This document shows positions 1 through 8,900 of a stretch of 17,541 bases of DNA, piece after piece. The stretch lies in contig SUVZ01000029.1 in assembly GCA_015061765.1 (NCBI GenBank), positions 1 through 17,541 on the forward strand, written 5' to 3'. Numbering within the stretch: position 1 is the stretch's first letter; each line of letters opens with the position of its first letter. The position numbers and the translations under genes were made by a program. Source of the DNA: Lentisphaerota bacterium (lineage in GTDB: Bacteria; Verrucomicrobiota; Kiritimatiellia; RFP12; UBA1067). The notes below the pieces were generated by a model. That model was not told the DNA's origin. It saw only the letters and a program-made list of their open reading frames with translations, and did no database searches.

Positions 1-606
1 GCTTATTTCTGCCATACCATCATTTCCAAGGATGATGCCAAAATATTCTTCCTTGCCCGTTCCATTGATTGGTTTGACAAGAAGATCCATAAAACCTCAA
101 TCTGGCAGACGACCAGTCTGACGGTCAACAACGACGGGACGGAATTGCGCCGTTGTTTCAAGGATGGCTGGATGGGTAGCCATTTCAATTGGGCTCCGGA
201 TGGAAGCCACAAGCTGCTCGTGACTGCGGTTTGGAACGGCGAGAAGCGTGAGCCTGGTTCGCGCTTTGACTGGAGCCCTGTGGAGTTTACCGTGGGCGAA
301 GAGGAAAAGGTCCGCCGTATCGGCGGCGGCGCCCTTGACTGGGATTGGCACTGCCTTTATTCCCCTGACGGAAAGTTCATGAGTGGAGAGACGTATTGGA
401 CGAAAAACTTCGAGCGTCCTTGGATTCTCGTGCGCCTTTCTGACGGAATAACGAAGCCGATCGGGTCGTTCTACGTTCCGAAAGAGTATCGCGGCACTCA
501 TTGGCGCTGCGATCTTCACGCGCGTTACCGTCCGGACGGAAAGCAGATAGCCTTCAATTCGGTTCATGAAGGTACCCGCCAGGTCTATTTCTTCGACATA
601 AAGTGA
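1..606 (+). CDS. Beta-propeller protein, PL22 (oligogalacturonate lyase)-like, 3' part only
   Basis: The reading frame is open from the first base of the window, so the gene begins upstream; 201 residues remain. WD40/TolB-like propeller blades are visible: FNWAPDGSHKLLVTAVW, HCLYSPDGKFMSGETYW and, at the C-terminus, DLHARYRPDGKQIAFNS followed by HEGTRQVYFFDIK. The last blade, with Asp-Leu-His before the SPDG-type turn and an HEG-x-RQ-V/I-Y-x-x-D ending, is the pattern I associate with oligogalacturonate lyase-like (PL22) propellers, which cleave unsaturated oligogalacturonides by beta-elimination. The catalytic part of such proteins lies mostly upstream, so activity cannot be judged here. It may be a non-catalytic propeller. 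The gene converges on the regulator gene that follows. Confidence 0.62.
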   Translation, partial: AYFCHTIISKDDAKIFFLARSIDWFDKKIHKTSIWQTTSLTVNNDGTELRRCFKDGWMGSHFNWAPDGSHKLLVTAVWNGEKREPGSRFDWSPVEFTVGEEEKVRRIGGGALDWDWHCLYSPDGKFMSGETYWTKNFERPWILVRLSDGITKPIGSFYVPKEYRGTHWRCDLHARYRPDGKQIAFNSVHEGTRQVYFFDIK

Positions 607-615
607 TTATTGTGC

Positions 616-657
616 AGCGCATATGCGCTTTCAGTGCGAGCGGCAGTCGATTCTGCC
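616..657. terminator. Candidate bidirectional terminator between convergent genes
   Basis: Two inverted repeats fill the 52-bp gap between convergent stop codons. AGCGCATATGCGCT (616-629) is a perfect 14-bp palindrome. GGCAG-6nt-CTGCC (642-657) is a short hairpin followed on the plus strand by CTTTAG-like sequence rather than a true T-run. Position fits transcription termination from both sides, but the lack of a U-tract makes an intrinsic terminator uncertain. A Rho-dependent end or a protein-binding site is possible instead. Confidence 0.35.
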
Positions 658-658
658 T

Positions 659-1852
659 TTAGCGTACGGTCGTCTGTGCGGAGATTTTCGTATTTCTGAA
701 TTCCCGCATTGACATTCCGAACCGTACCCGGAAAATGTTCTTCAGGTGATTGGCGTTCTTGAAAGAGCATTCTTTGGAGATGGTTGTGATTGATCGCCTG
801 GTTCTCGCCAGGCGCTTGCACACCTCTCCAAGTCGTCGTTCACGGATGGCTTGTGCGATTGTCGATGAATGGAACTGCCTGAACCTCAGCTCCGCGAGCG
901 ATCTTGAGACGCCAAGGTGGCGGACCACGTCTAAAACCGTGATGTCATCGGTGGCATGGGCATCGATATATGCAAGCGCTCTCAGGATAAGCGCGCGTGC
1001 CGGCGAAACGGGTGCGGTGCTTTCGCGTTCGATCACGGTTTTGGAAGAGCACAATACCGATTTCGCCCTTTTTGATTTCTGGCGGAGCAGTTTTGCGAGC
1101 TGATCGGCCGCGAGAACACCTTCGCCGCGATGATCCGGAGCTACGCTTGAGCGAGTGGGTTTTGCCGATTCGCAGAGCAGGCGGTCGTTATCCACCCCCA
1201 ATATGCATATCTGGCCCGGAATTGAAAAGCCTTCATTCCGGCATGCTTCAAGAACATGCAGAGCCCGCACATCGTAGGCGGCCATCAGCGCCGCCGGTTT
1301 TTCGATGGCCGTAAGCCATTTGGAGAGCCTGAGCATATCCTCATGAGAGCCGTCGTCAAACGGTGAATGGTATACCTTTGCGGTTCTTCGCATGCGGGCG
1401 ATTTGGGATTTGAAACCTTTTTCCCTCAGATTCGACCAGTATACGCTCCCGCCTTTGGGGATGAAACCGAAAGTGCCGAAGTTTCCGAGCTCGACAAGCG
1501 CATCCGCCCCCATGCGCCCGATGTCCTCGTCGTCATTATGGACGTTTACGATGTTCAAAGTGCGTTTGGCCAGCGATGTCGCCTGGCTCCCGATTACCAC
1601 GAGCGCAATGGTGGATGCGGCGAGACGGTCGGCGGCTTCGTTGGAGATGTCGCCGATTACGATGCCGTCCACGCCTTCGCGCTCCAGTTCGTCTATTCTC
1701 GCCGGAGTGAAATCCTGCGGGTCGACGATGCGCACGCTCCAAAGAGGATTGTCCGAGCCTACCGATTCCAGAAAGCCGGCAAAAAAATCGCGCCACGAGG
1801 CCTGTGCCAAGTCGAGCGCAAGAACGATTTTTGCTATTGTCCTCCTGTTCAT
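659..1852 (-). CDS. XylR-like transcriptional regulator (LacI-type sensor domain + AraC-type HTH)
   Basis: This 397-residue protein has the architecture and length of E. coli XylR (about 392 residues). An N-terminal periplasmic-binding-protein-like sugar-sensing domain (about 5-270) contains AAYDVRALHVLEACRNEGF and ILGVDNDRLLCESAKPTRSSV, which match the XylR/LacI ligand-domain pattern. A C-terminal AraC-type double helix-turn-helix follows (about 290-385: DVVRHLGVSRSLAELRFRQF, then ISKECSFKNANHLKNIFRVR and FGMSMREFRN). It is likely a cytoplasmic sugar-responsive activator. It is divergent from the glycosidase operon and shares a 138-bp control region with it, so local control plus autoregulation is the simplest reading. 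The ligand is not predictable: this family is much expanded in PVC bacteria and is not limited to xylose. The ATG at 1852 has no Shine-Dalgarno upstream, while AGGAGG lies inside codons 3-4. Confidence 0.9.
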   Translation of the reverse strand: MNRRTIAKIVLALDLAQASWRDFFAGFLESVGSDNPLWSVRIVDPQDFTPARIDELEREGVDGIVIGDISNEAADRLAASTIALVVIGSQATSLAKRTLNIVNVHNDDEDIGRMGADALVELGNFGTFGFIPKGGSVYWSNLREKGFKSQIARMRRTAKVYHSPFDDGSHEDMLRLSKWLTAIEKPAALMAAYDVRALHVLEACRNEGFSIPGQICILGVDNDRLLCESAKPTRSSVAPDHRGEGVLAADQLAKLLRQKSKRAKSVLCSSKTVIERESTAPVSPARALILRALAYIDAHATDDITVLDVVRHLGVSRSLAELRFRQFHSSTIAQAIRERRLGEVCKRLARTRRSITTISKECSFKNANHLKNIFRVRFGMSMREFRNTKISAQTTVR

Positions 1853-1879
1853 AATCGATTTCTGTTTTTTCAGGCCGTG

Positions 1880-1908
1880 ATTATAGCATATGGCGGGCAG
1901 TTTGCCAT
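1880..1908 (-). promoter_or_regulatory. Promoter of the XylR-like regulator gene (extended -10)
   Basis: On the minus strand, TGCTATAAT gives a perfect -10 box (1880-1885) with the extended TGn element. ATGGCA (1903-1908) is a 4/6 match to TTGACA at the ideal 17-bp spacing. Predicted transcription start is near 1873, giving a leader of about 20 nt before the ATG at 1852. It lies back-to-back with the operon promoter, so one regulator site could act on both. Confidence 0.6.
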
Positions 1909-1949
1909 TGGGAAAATAGTGATATTTTAGTTGTTGAAAAAATGATACT

Positions 1950-1992
1950 CCGGTATTCCTCGCCGGGATTCGTTCTGATATAATGCCGGCAT
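1950..1992 (+). promoter_or_regulatory. Operon promoter, extended -10, apparently leaderless
   Basis: TGATATAAT (1976-1984) is a perfect extended -10 element. The -35 position (about 1956-1961, TTCCTC) is poor, as expected for an extended -10 or activator-dependent promoter. Transcription should start about 7 nt past the box, at or next to the A of the ATG at 1991, so the first gene would be translated from a leaderless mRNA; no Shine-Dalgarno fits between. Nearby symmetry includes ATAC-4nt-GTAT (upstream of the -10) and the 10-bp palindrome ATGCCGGCAT (1983-1992), which overlaps the start site. Either could be an operator, but 10-bp palindromes are common. Confidence 0.55.
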
Positions 1993-3496
1993 GAAAAATC
2001 TTTTTATACTTATTTCGTTTTTCGGAGTATTGTCTGTTTTCGGCGGAGCGGAATTGCGCACGCCCAAAGTTCCAGGCGATGACTGGAAGGTAGTTTATTC
2101 ATCGTGTGCCGGTCCGGAAGGCCGCGCACTGGAGATTCTCACCGAGTGTATGGCACCGTCATTGCGCGATCCGACCACGACCACATCGTTCGTTCTGCCG
2201 ATGGAGCGGTTCGATGCCGCCAGACCGCTTGAGCGCAAGCATGAAATCGTTGTCGGACGGTTTTCCGAAAATCCGGTTTTCTCGAAGTCTCTCAAAGCGT
2301 CGGACGTTCCCGCCGGCGGATATGCGATCAAGGCGTTTACCGAAGGCGGGAAGCGCAGAATTCTGCTTGCGGGAGATACGGCGGCGTCGGTTTTGTGGGC
2401 GGCGTTCGATTTTGCCGATGTCGCCGTGGAGGAAATGCGCGAGCTGCGTCTTCGCTTTCCCAACAGCATTTCAACGCGCGCGTTCTTTTCATGGAAGAAG
2501 ATGCGTCCATATTTCCGGAGCGAAAAGCCCGAGACCGAGGTGCGCAGCCTCTTCACCTGGGGGCATGTCATCGACGACTACCGGCAGTTTTTCCGCGAAA
2601 TGGCGAAGCTCAGGCTTAACCGGGTAATTCTCTGGAACGAATATCCGCCGCTCAACGCGAAAGAGGTGGTGGAGGCGGCGCACAGCTGGGGCATAGCAGT
2701 ATACTGGGGCTATGCCTGGGGTTGGGCTGTCGACTGCGCAGAAAGCTCCAGGAATGCCACGAGTCTCAAGGCGCTCGGAGATGCGATTTTCAAGGAATGG
2801 CGTGAAGTGTGGAAGCCATGCGGGGGCGATGGCATCTACTTCCAGAGTTTTACCGAGCAAGGGAATTCCAAAGTTGGCGGGCGTAGTATAGCCTCGATGG
2901 TGGTGGAACTCGTTAACGATGTATCGGCGCGTATTTTCGCCGAGTCGCCGACTACCGACATTGTGTTTGGGCTCCACGCGGATTCGGTCAAGAAGAACGT
3001 TGGCGAAATCGCCAAGACCGATCCGAGAGTGGAGATTCTCTGGGAGAATTGCGGCGGCTTTCCTTATTACGAGCGCCGCGAACCGCCGCACAAGTTCGTG
3101 CCTCCGAATACGGCTTTCGTCGACGAGATACTTTCCCAGTGCGGTACAATCGGCCTCGTATGGAAGTGCCAGGTCCGGCAGGACTGGCGTACCTGGGTGC
3201 ATCAGCCGGGACCGTACATGCTTGGATGCGCCGGCAAAGAGCTTCTGGAGCGCGACCGCACGATGACCGTCACCTTGCAGCCGTGGTACGATTTCGAGTG
3301 GTTTTCGCACGGCATGAAGGCGTATGAGCATCTTCGTCATGTCCGGGCCGGCTCGAAACAGCCGAAGGAACTCAATCTCGTTACGGAATACAATCCGCCG
3401 TTCCGCTATTCCACCGTGGTACAGGCGGAAATGTTCTGGCGCACGTCCGCCACCTACGAGGAGACGGTGAAACGTGCGCAGCTGAGGAGCAAATAA
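1991..3496 (+). CDS. Secreted glycoside hydrolase-like protein (GH20b/GH67N-type N-terminus plus TIM barrel)
   Basis: This 501-residue protein opens with a signal peptide (MKNLFILISFFGVLSVFGGA). Residues about 35-155 look like the small alpha/beta domain that precedes the barrel in GH20, GH67, GH84 and related enzymes: ALEILTECMAPSL, then HEIVVGR, then GGYAIKAF and ILLAGDTAASVLWAAFDFAD. The remainder reads as a (beta/alpha)8 barrel with LRLNRVILWNEYPP (Glu217), AVYWGYAWGW and GDGIYFQSFTEQ, where Glu289 is the best acid/base candidate. The family therefore points to an exo-acting alpha-glucuronidase- or hexosaminidase-like enzyme, but I cannot assign a numbered GH family. At 501 residues it is shorter than GH67 enzymes (about 700), lacking their C-terminal helical domain. 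It is the first gene of the operon, 10 nt before the transporter gene. Confidence 0.62.
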   Translation: MKNLFILISFFGVLSVFGGAELRTPKVPGDDWKVVYSSCAGPEGRALEILTECMAPSLRDPTTTTSFVLPMERFDAARPLERKHEIVVGRFSENPVFSKSLKASDVPAGGYAIKAFTEGGKRRILLAGDTAASVLWAAFDFADVAVEEMRELRLRFPNSISTRAFFSWKKMRPYFRSEKPETEVRSLFTWGHVIDDYRQFFREMAKLRLNRVILWNEYPPLNAKEVVEAAHSWGIAVYWGYAWGWAVDCAESSRNATSLKALGDAIFKEWREVWKPCGGDGIYFQSFTEQGNSKVGGRSIASMVVELVNDVSARIFAESPTTDIVFGLHADSVKKNVGEIAKTDPRVEILWENCGGFPYYERREPPHKFVPPNTAFVDEILSQCGTIGLVWKCQVRQDWRTWVHQPGPYMLGCAGKELLERDRTMTVTLQPWYDFEWFSHGMKAYEHLRHVRAGSKQPKELNLVTEYNPPFRYSTVVQAEMFWRTSATYEETVKRAQLRSK

Positions 3497-3506
3497 GGCT
3501 TAAGGT

Positions 3507-4736
3507 ATGAAGGGGCTTTATTGGATCGTTTCCGCAGTTTCGCTGGGAGGGCTTCTTTTCGGCTTTGACACCGGTGTCATTTCCGGGTGCGAAGAGGCGG
3601 TCCAGCGCGAATTTTCCCTTTCTCCGTTCTGGCATGGACTGGTGGTCGCCGGAGCGCTTTTCGGAACGGTGTTCGGAGCGCTTGCGGCCGGGCGGCTCTG
3701 CGACCGGTTCGGACGCAAGCCGACACTGGTCTGGATGGGGGTCTTGTTTTTCGTTTCCGCCGCCGGTTGCGCGCTGACGCCCGCCGGTGCCGCAGGTCCG
3801 CACGTTCTGGGCTGGATGCGGTTTGTCGGCGGCATTGCAATCGGCGGAGTGTCGGTGGCGGTGCCGATGTATATCGCCGAAATCGCCCCATCGCATCTGA
3901 GAGGGCGGTTGGTGCTCGTAAACCAATTCTGCATCGTTCTCGGCATCGTCGTTTCGTACGTGTCCAATTATCTGGTGGCGCGGCATCTTCCGTGTTCCGG
4001 CGCCGTGATATGGCGTTCAATGCTTGGGGTTGAATGCATCCCGGCGCTCATGTACCTCGCAGCGCTCGCGTTCGTCCCGGAAAGTCCGCATCAGAAGAGT
4101 GTTGAAGCTTCGGTTCCTCTTTTCACAAGGCGCAATCTCCGTCCGGTTCTGCTTTGCTTCACCGTGGCGTTTTTCAGCCAGCTTTCAGGCGTGAACGCCG
4201 TCAACTACTATGCTCCCCGCATCTTCAAGATGATTTTCGGAGATACGAGCGAGCTCGTGCCGCTGGCGGGAACGATCGGGGTCGGCGTTGTGAATCTCGT
4301 TTTCACAGTGGCGGCGTTTTTCGTTATCGACCGCTTCGGGCGCAAGCCGCTGCTTGTTTCCGGATGTGCGGCAATGGCAGCAATGCATGCGCTCGTAGCA
4401 TGGCAGGTGTCGCTCGGAGAGGCTTGCACACCGTGGATTGCGATGACGGGAGTGTACGGATTTATCGCTGCGGTGGCGTTTTCGGCGAGTGCGGTGATAT
4501 GGGTTTTTATCTCTGAGATTTTCCCTGCCGACGTGCGTGCAAAAGGGCAAAGTTTCGGCGGGACGGTGCATTGGGTCATGTGCATGCTGGTTTCGTGGCT
4601 CTTCCCGGTCGCGGTTGCCCGTACTGGAACGACGGCATTTGCGTTTTTCGCGGCGATGATGCTTCTTGAAATGGTTTTGGCGATCGTGTTCATGCCGGAG
4701 ACGAAGGGTCGGAGTATTGTGGGGATGAATGGGTGA
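3507..4736 (+). CDS. MFS sugar porter (XylE/GLUT-like), shortened central loop
   Basis: This inner-membrane sugar transporter has 409 residues and about 12 hydrophobic segments. Sugar-porter signatures are present in order: GGLLFGFDTGVISG (14-27), GRLCDRFGRKP (62-72), AEIAPSHLRGRL (124-135), Gln140 in the helix-5 position that binds sugar in XylE, PESP (191-194), QLSGVNAVNYYAP (225-237) and a final PETKGRS. The stretch from PESP to the QLSGVN motif is about 34 residues, against about 68 in E. coli XylE as I recall it, so much of the intracellular helical domain is missing. The C-terminal tail is also short. Proton symport of a monosaccharide is the family expectation. Its stop codon overlaps the start of the epimerase gene (TGATG), implying translational coupling and a shared substrate path. 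Confidence 0.88.
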   Translation: MKGLYWIVSAVSLGGLLFGFDTGVISGCEEAVQREFSLSPFWHGLVVAGALFGTVFGALAAGRLCDRFGRKPTLVWMGVLFFVSAAGCALTPAGAAGPHVLGWMRFVGGIAIGGVSVAVPMYIAEIAPSHLRGRLVLVNQFCIVLGIVVSYVSNYLVARHLPCSGAVIWRSMLGVECIPALMYLAALAFVPESPHQKSVEASVPLFTRRNLRPVLLCFTVAFFSQLSGVNAVNYYAPRIFKMIFGDTSELVPLAGTIGVGVVNLVFTVAAFFVIDRFGRKPLLVSGCAAMAAMHALVAWQVSLGEACTPWIAMTGVYGFIAAVAFSASAVIWVFISEIFPADVRAKGQSFGGTVHWVMCMLVSWLFPVAVARTGTTAFAFFAAMMLLEMVLAIVFMPETKGRSIVGMNG

Positions 4737-5965
4737 TGGATCGAGAAAAGCGAAATAATGATATGAGAGAGAATAAAGAGTATATAGAAAAATTCGGGAA
4801 GAAGTGCCGCAGCGAACTTCTCGGAAACGTCATGCCGTTCTGGCTTGAATACGGATGGGATCGCGTGCACGGCGGCGTATACACTTGTCTCGACCGTGAC
4901 GGTGCTCTGATGGATCCGACGAAAAGCGTATGGTTCCAGGGGCGGTTTGCATATGTTCTTTCGCATGCGTACAACACGGTTGAACAGAAGGCCGAATGGC
5001 TTGAGGCGGCGAAGTCCACCGTTGATTTCATCGAGCGGAGATGTTTCGACTCCCGCGGCCGGATGTATTTTGAAGTCATGGCCGACGGCACGCCCTTGAG
5101 GATGCGCAGGTATCTTTTTTCGGAATGCTTTGCGGCGATAGCGCTTGCGGAATATTCCCTTGCCTCCGGCGACAAAGCTGCGGCGGAAAGGGCGATGGAG
5201 CTTTTCCGGCGCATTCGCGATTTCAGGAACAATCCGGAAATGACGCCCGCCAAGTACGAGCCGGCCATGGCTGTGCGCGGACATTCGCTCACAATGATCC
5301 TCATCAACGTGGCGAACGTATTGAAGCGCGTTTCGGACGATCCCGTTCTTGACGGGCAGATCGATGAATCGGTCGAAGAGCTTATGCGCTATTTTGTCCG
5401 TCCGGAGTTCAAGTGCGTGCTTGAAACGGTTGGGCTGAACGGTGAATTTATAGACACGATCGCCGGCCGCACGATAAACCCCGGTCACGCCATCGAGACA
5501 AGCTGGTTTCTGATGGAGGTCGCTTTGTTCCGTGGCGATGGCGCTCTTCTTGAAAAGGCGCTTCAGATCCTCGACTGGTCTTGGGACTGGGGATGGGATT
5601 CGGAGTGCGGCGGCGGCATTATTTCGTTCCGCGACTGCAAGGGGTTCCCATCGCAGTGCTACGAGCAGGATATGAAGTTCTGGTGGCCGCAGTGCGAGGC
5701 GGTGATCGCTAATCTGATGGCGTACCGGCTGACGGGCGCGGTTAGGTTTTTCGAGCGTTTTAAGCTCATATCCGACTGGGCATGGAAGCACCTCAAAGAC
5801 AGGGAATATCCGGAATGGTACGGATATCTCCACCGCGACGGCACCGTTGCCCAGCCGGCGAAGGGGAATTTGTTCAAAGGTCCGTTTCATCTGCCGAGAA
5901 TGCTGATCGTTTCGGAAAAACTTTGTCGGGAAATACAGGAGAAACAAGCATGTACATCAAAATGA
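4736..5965 (+). CDS. AGE-family N-acylglucosamine 2-epimerase (RnBP-like)
   Basis: Cytosolic enzyme of 409 residues with the (alpha/alpha)6-barrel AGE family pattern. Conserved blocks are GGVYTCLDRDG, VWFQGR, RRYLFSECFAAIALAE, VRGHSLTMILIN, NPGHAIETSWFLM, MKFWWPQCEAVIANLMAY and LFKGPFHLPR. His251 and His385 match the two catalytic histidines of known AGEs (about 248 and 382), and His183 matches the third conserved one. The blocks resemble mammalian renin-binding protein and bacterial NanE-type AGE more than cellobiose 2-epimerase, so GlcNAc/ManNAc interconversion is the first guess; mannose-type epimerases remain possible. I chose the ATG at 4736, which overlaps the transporter stop by one base. 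GTG at 4733 and ATG at 4763 are alternatives, and 4763 would begin at the conserved region. Confidence 0.85.
   Translation: MDREKRNNDMRENKEYIEKFGKKCRSELLGNVMPFWLEYGWDRVHGGVYTCLDRDGALMDPTKSVWFQGRFAYVLSHAYNTVEQKAEWLEAAKSTVDFIERRCFDSRGRMYFEVMADGTPLRMRRYLFSECFAAIALAEYSLASGDKAAAERAMELFRRIRDFRNNPEMTPAKYEPAMAVRGHSLTMILINVANVLKRVSDDPVLDGQIDESVEELMRYFVRPEFKCVLETVGLNGEFIDTIAGRTINPGHAIETSWFLMEVALFRGDGALLEKALQILDWSWDWGWDSECGGGIISFRDCKGFPSQCYEQDMKFWWPQCEAVIANLMAYRLTGAVRFFERFKLISDWAWKHLKDREYPEWYGYLHRDGTVAQPAKGNLFKGPFHLPRMLIVSEKLCREIQEKQACTSK
5937..5941 (+). promoter_or_regulatory. Ribosome binding site fixing the start of the GH43-GH2-GH43 gene
   Basis: AGGAG lies 8 nt before the ATG at 5950, inside the end of the epimerase gene. 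The reading frame stays open well upstream (an in-frame ATG lies at 5782), but only the start at 5950 has this ribosome binding site and is followed directly by a signal peptide. A second in-frame ATG at 5962 forms an ATGA overlap with the epimerase stop codon and has weaker support. Confidence 0.7.
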
Positions 5966-8900
5966 AAAAGATATTCTCTTCAGTCTCGCTCGCCTTGTGC
6001 GTATTGGCTGCTTCGGCTGTCCAACGCGGCGATTTCCAGATTCGAGATCCGTTCGTCGTGCCTGAAGGCGGGATTTACTATCTTTATGAATCCAAGCCTT
6101 GGAGCGGCGGCGACGGGGTGTTCGTGCGTACAAGCCGCGATCTCGAGACGTGGACCGAAAAGAAAAGGGTGCTGTCGATGCCCGCCGGGGTTAAATGTAC
6201 GGCGGTATGGGCGCCGGAAGTGCACAAGTACAAGGGGAAGTACTATCTTTTTGTCACCATAACCGAGGAAGACGGACTTTGCGAGATCAAGCCGATGGCC
6301 GAGGGAGTGGACAAACGCAGGCTGCATCCGCGTGGAACGTGGATATTCTCTTCATATACGCCCGACGGCGAATTCCGTCCGGTTTCCGCAGGGCCGGTAA
6401 CGCCTAGAGACTGGGTGTGCCTCGACGGTACGCTGGTGATCGAAAACGGCAAACCTTACATCGTTTTCTGCCATGAATGGGTGCAGACGAAGATCGGCAG
6501 AATGTGCTATGCCCCGCTTAAAGACGACCTTTCGGGCATCGCATCCGAACCGGTTGTAATGTTCGCCGCCGCCGACGCCATGCCGGGAGCTGGGCGCGTA
6601 ACCGACGGACCATTCTTCCTGCGTTCGGAAAAAAGCGGCGCGCTACACATGATCTGGTCGAATATCGTCGAGGGAAAAGGATACTGCGTACTCAGCCGGA
6701 CATCGGCTTCGGGCAGACTTGCGGGCCCTTGGACGAAAGACATGGTGCTTTTCGGCCGGGACGGTGGTCACGGCATGATTTTCAAGACTTTCGAGGGGAA
6801 ACTCAAGCTTACGCTCCATCAGCCCAACAAGACGCCTCATGAGCGGATGAAACTTTTCGATATCGAGGATGACGGCGAAACTCTCCGGCTTAACCGCTCT
6901 TCCATGCCTGCAAGCCCCGGACGCAGGGAAACAGTGCTCACGCACGGCTGGACGGCCGACGGAGAGGCGGTTACAGTGCCTCACACATGGAACGCTGAAG
7001 ACGGGGCCGACGGCCCTAACGGGCTCAAATACCGTCACCACCACAACTCGGTCGGCGCACCCGGAATTGCACGCAAGTGCGTTACCTATTCGCGGAGTCT
7101 CCCCGATATCGCTCCCGGGCGCAGACTTTTCGTCAAGTGCGGCGGCGCGGCTGTAAATGCGACGGTGGCCGTCAACGGCGAGATTGTTGGTCGGCATAAA
7201 GGTTCAGTTACGGGATTTTGTTTTGAGCTTACAAAATGGATGCGTCCGAACGGACCGAATATGCTCGATATCGTCGTCGACAACTACTATGATTTCGACG
7301 ATCTGCCGAACGCCGCCGACTATACGGTTTTCGGGGGACTCTACCGGGAAGTGCGTCTTATCGAAACCGATCCGGTGTGCATCGACCCGACCGTGTACGG
7401 AGGCCCCGGAGTGGCGATATCGGCCGACGCGAAGAGCGGGCGGGTCAAGATAAAAACGCTCGTTTCCGGAGCTGATGACGCGGTTGTAGAACATGAAATC
7501 TCCGGAACGGGCATCCGGGCGGATGGCGATACGCTTACCGTTCCTTCGCCGAAACTCTGGTCGCCGGAAACTCCCAATCTCTACACTTTGCGCACGACCG
7601 TCCGCCAAGGTACGTGGGTTGATATGGTTGAAACGCAGTTTGGTTTCCGCACTGCGGAATTTCGCGCCGACGGACACTTTTATCTCAACGGCAAAAAGCG
7701 GCAGATCCGTGCGGTCAATTACCATCAGGATAAGAAGGGCAAAGGCTGGGCGCTTTCACGCGAAGACGAACGCGAGGCGGTTGCGCTGATTAAGGAAATG
7801 GGTGCGGACGGCGTGAGAACGGCCCACTACCCCCATAGCGACAATCTGTACGCCGAGTGCGACCGGCAGGGACTTCTCGCCTGGTGCGAACTGCCGGCCA
7901 CGGATTTTGTTTCGCCTATCGAGGCATATCGGGAAAATTATCTCCGGTGTCTCCGGGAAATGCAGGCGCAGCTCGGCAATCATCCGTCGATTGTGATGTG
8001 GAGCTTATACAACGAACTGCATGTCGACCGCAAAGACGAGCCGTTTACGCTTAAGCTCCTGCGCGACGCGAGGGGGATTCTGCGAGGGCTTGATCCGAAA
8101 CGGCCGATGGTGGCCGCCACCTGCCGCATCGACCAGATGGCCTTGAACCGCGTCCCGGATGCGCTGGGAATAAACATCTATCCCGGATGGTCGCGCGGCG
8201 AGTCCTCCGGTCATGCGGCGGAGATCAAACGCCACATTGCGGCGTCAGGCCGCAAAGCGGTGGCGGTGAGCGAATACGGTGCCGGGGCGTCGGTATATCA
8301 CCACACCAACCCGGTGAAGCGTCCGCGCACTTCCGCGCGTTTCCACCCCGAGGAATATCAGACGCGCCACCATATCGCCGCCTATCGCCAGATGAAGGGT
8401 AATCCCGGCGTGTGGGGGACCTTCGCGTGGATGATGTTCGATACGGCCGCCGATAACCGCACGGAAGGCGATCATGACGGAATCAACGATAAAGGTCTTG
8501 TCTGCCGCGACCATAAAACGCGCAAGGATGCGTTTTGGTTCTATAAGGCTAACTGGAGCTCTGATCAGGTTTTGCATCTTTGCGGTTCGCGGATGGTTCG
8601 CGCCGATGCAATGCGCGTAGATATAACCGGCTTTTCCAATGTCGGCGATGTCGCACTTTATGTCAATGGTGAGAAGATAGGGGTGGCCAGACCAGATTCC
8701 GTGAAGGTGGTTGAATGGAAAGGCGTGCACCTTAAGAACGGGTGCAATGTGATTGAACTTCGTGCCGGCGAATTTCGCGCTTCGGCAACCTGGTTGGCTC
8801 CTGAAAAGCCCGAGGAGGCGCTAGTCAGGGTCAAAGACCGCAAGATTGTCGATGAATCGCGTGAGATACGCTCGCGTCCGTTCCGTCTAGAATGGAAGTC

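Noticed and set aside
2489..3340. A 283-codon minus-strand frame opposite the first operon gene
   Set aside because: No recognisable domain or ribosome binding site, and its composition reflects the antisense of a real gene.
4208..5947. A 579-codon open frame on the minus strand opposite the transporter and epimerase genes
   Set aside because: It has no domain signature and low-complexity, Arg/His-rich composition, and it lies antisense to two well-supported genes. It is a shadow of high-GC codon use.
5782..5949. A longer N-terminus for the giant glycosidase from an ATG at 5782
   Set aside because: It would overlap the epimerase coding region by over 180 bases and bury the signal peptide. 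The start at 5950 has a good ribosome binding site and gives a proper signal peptide.
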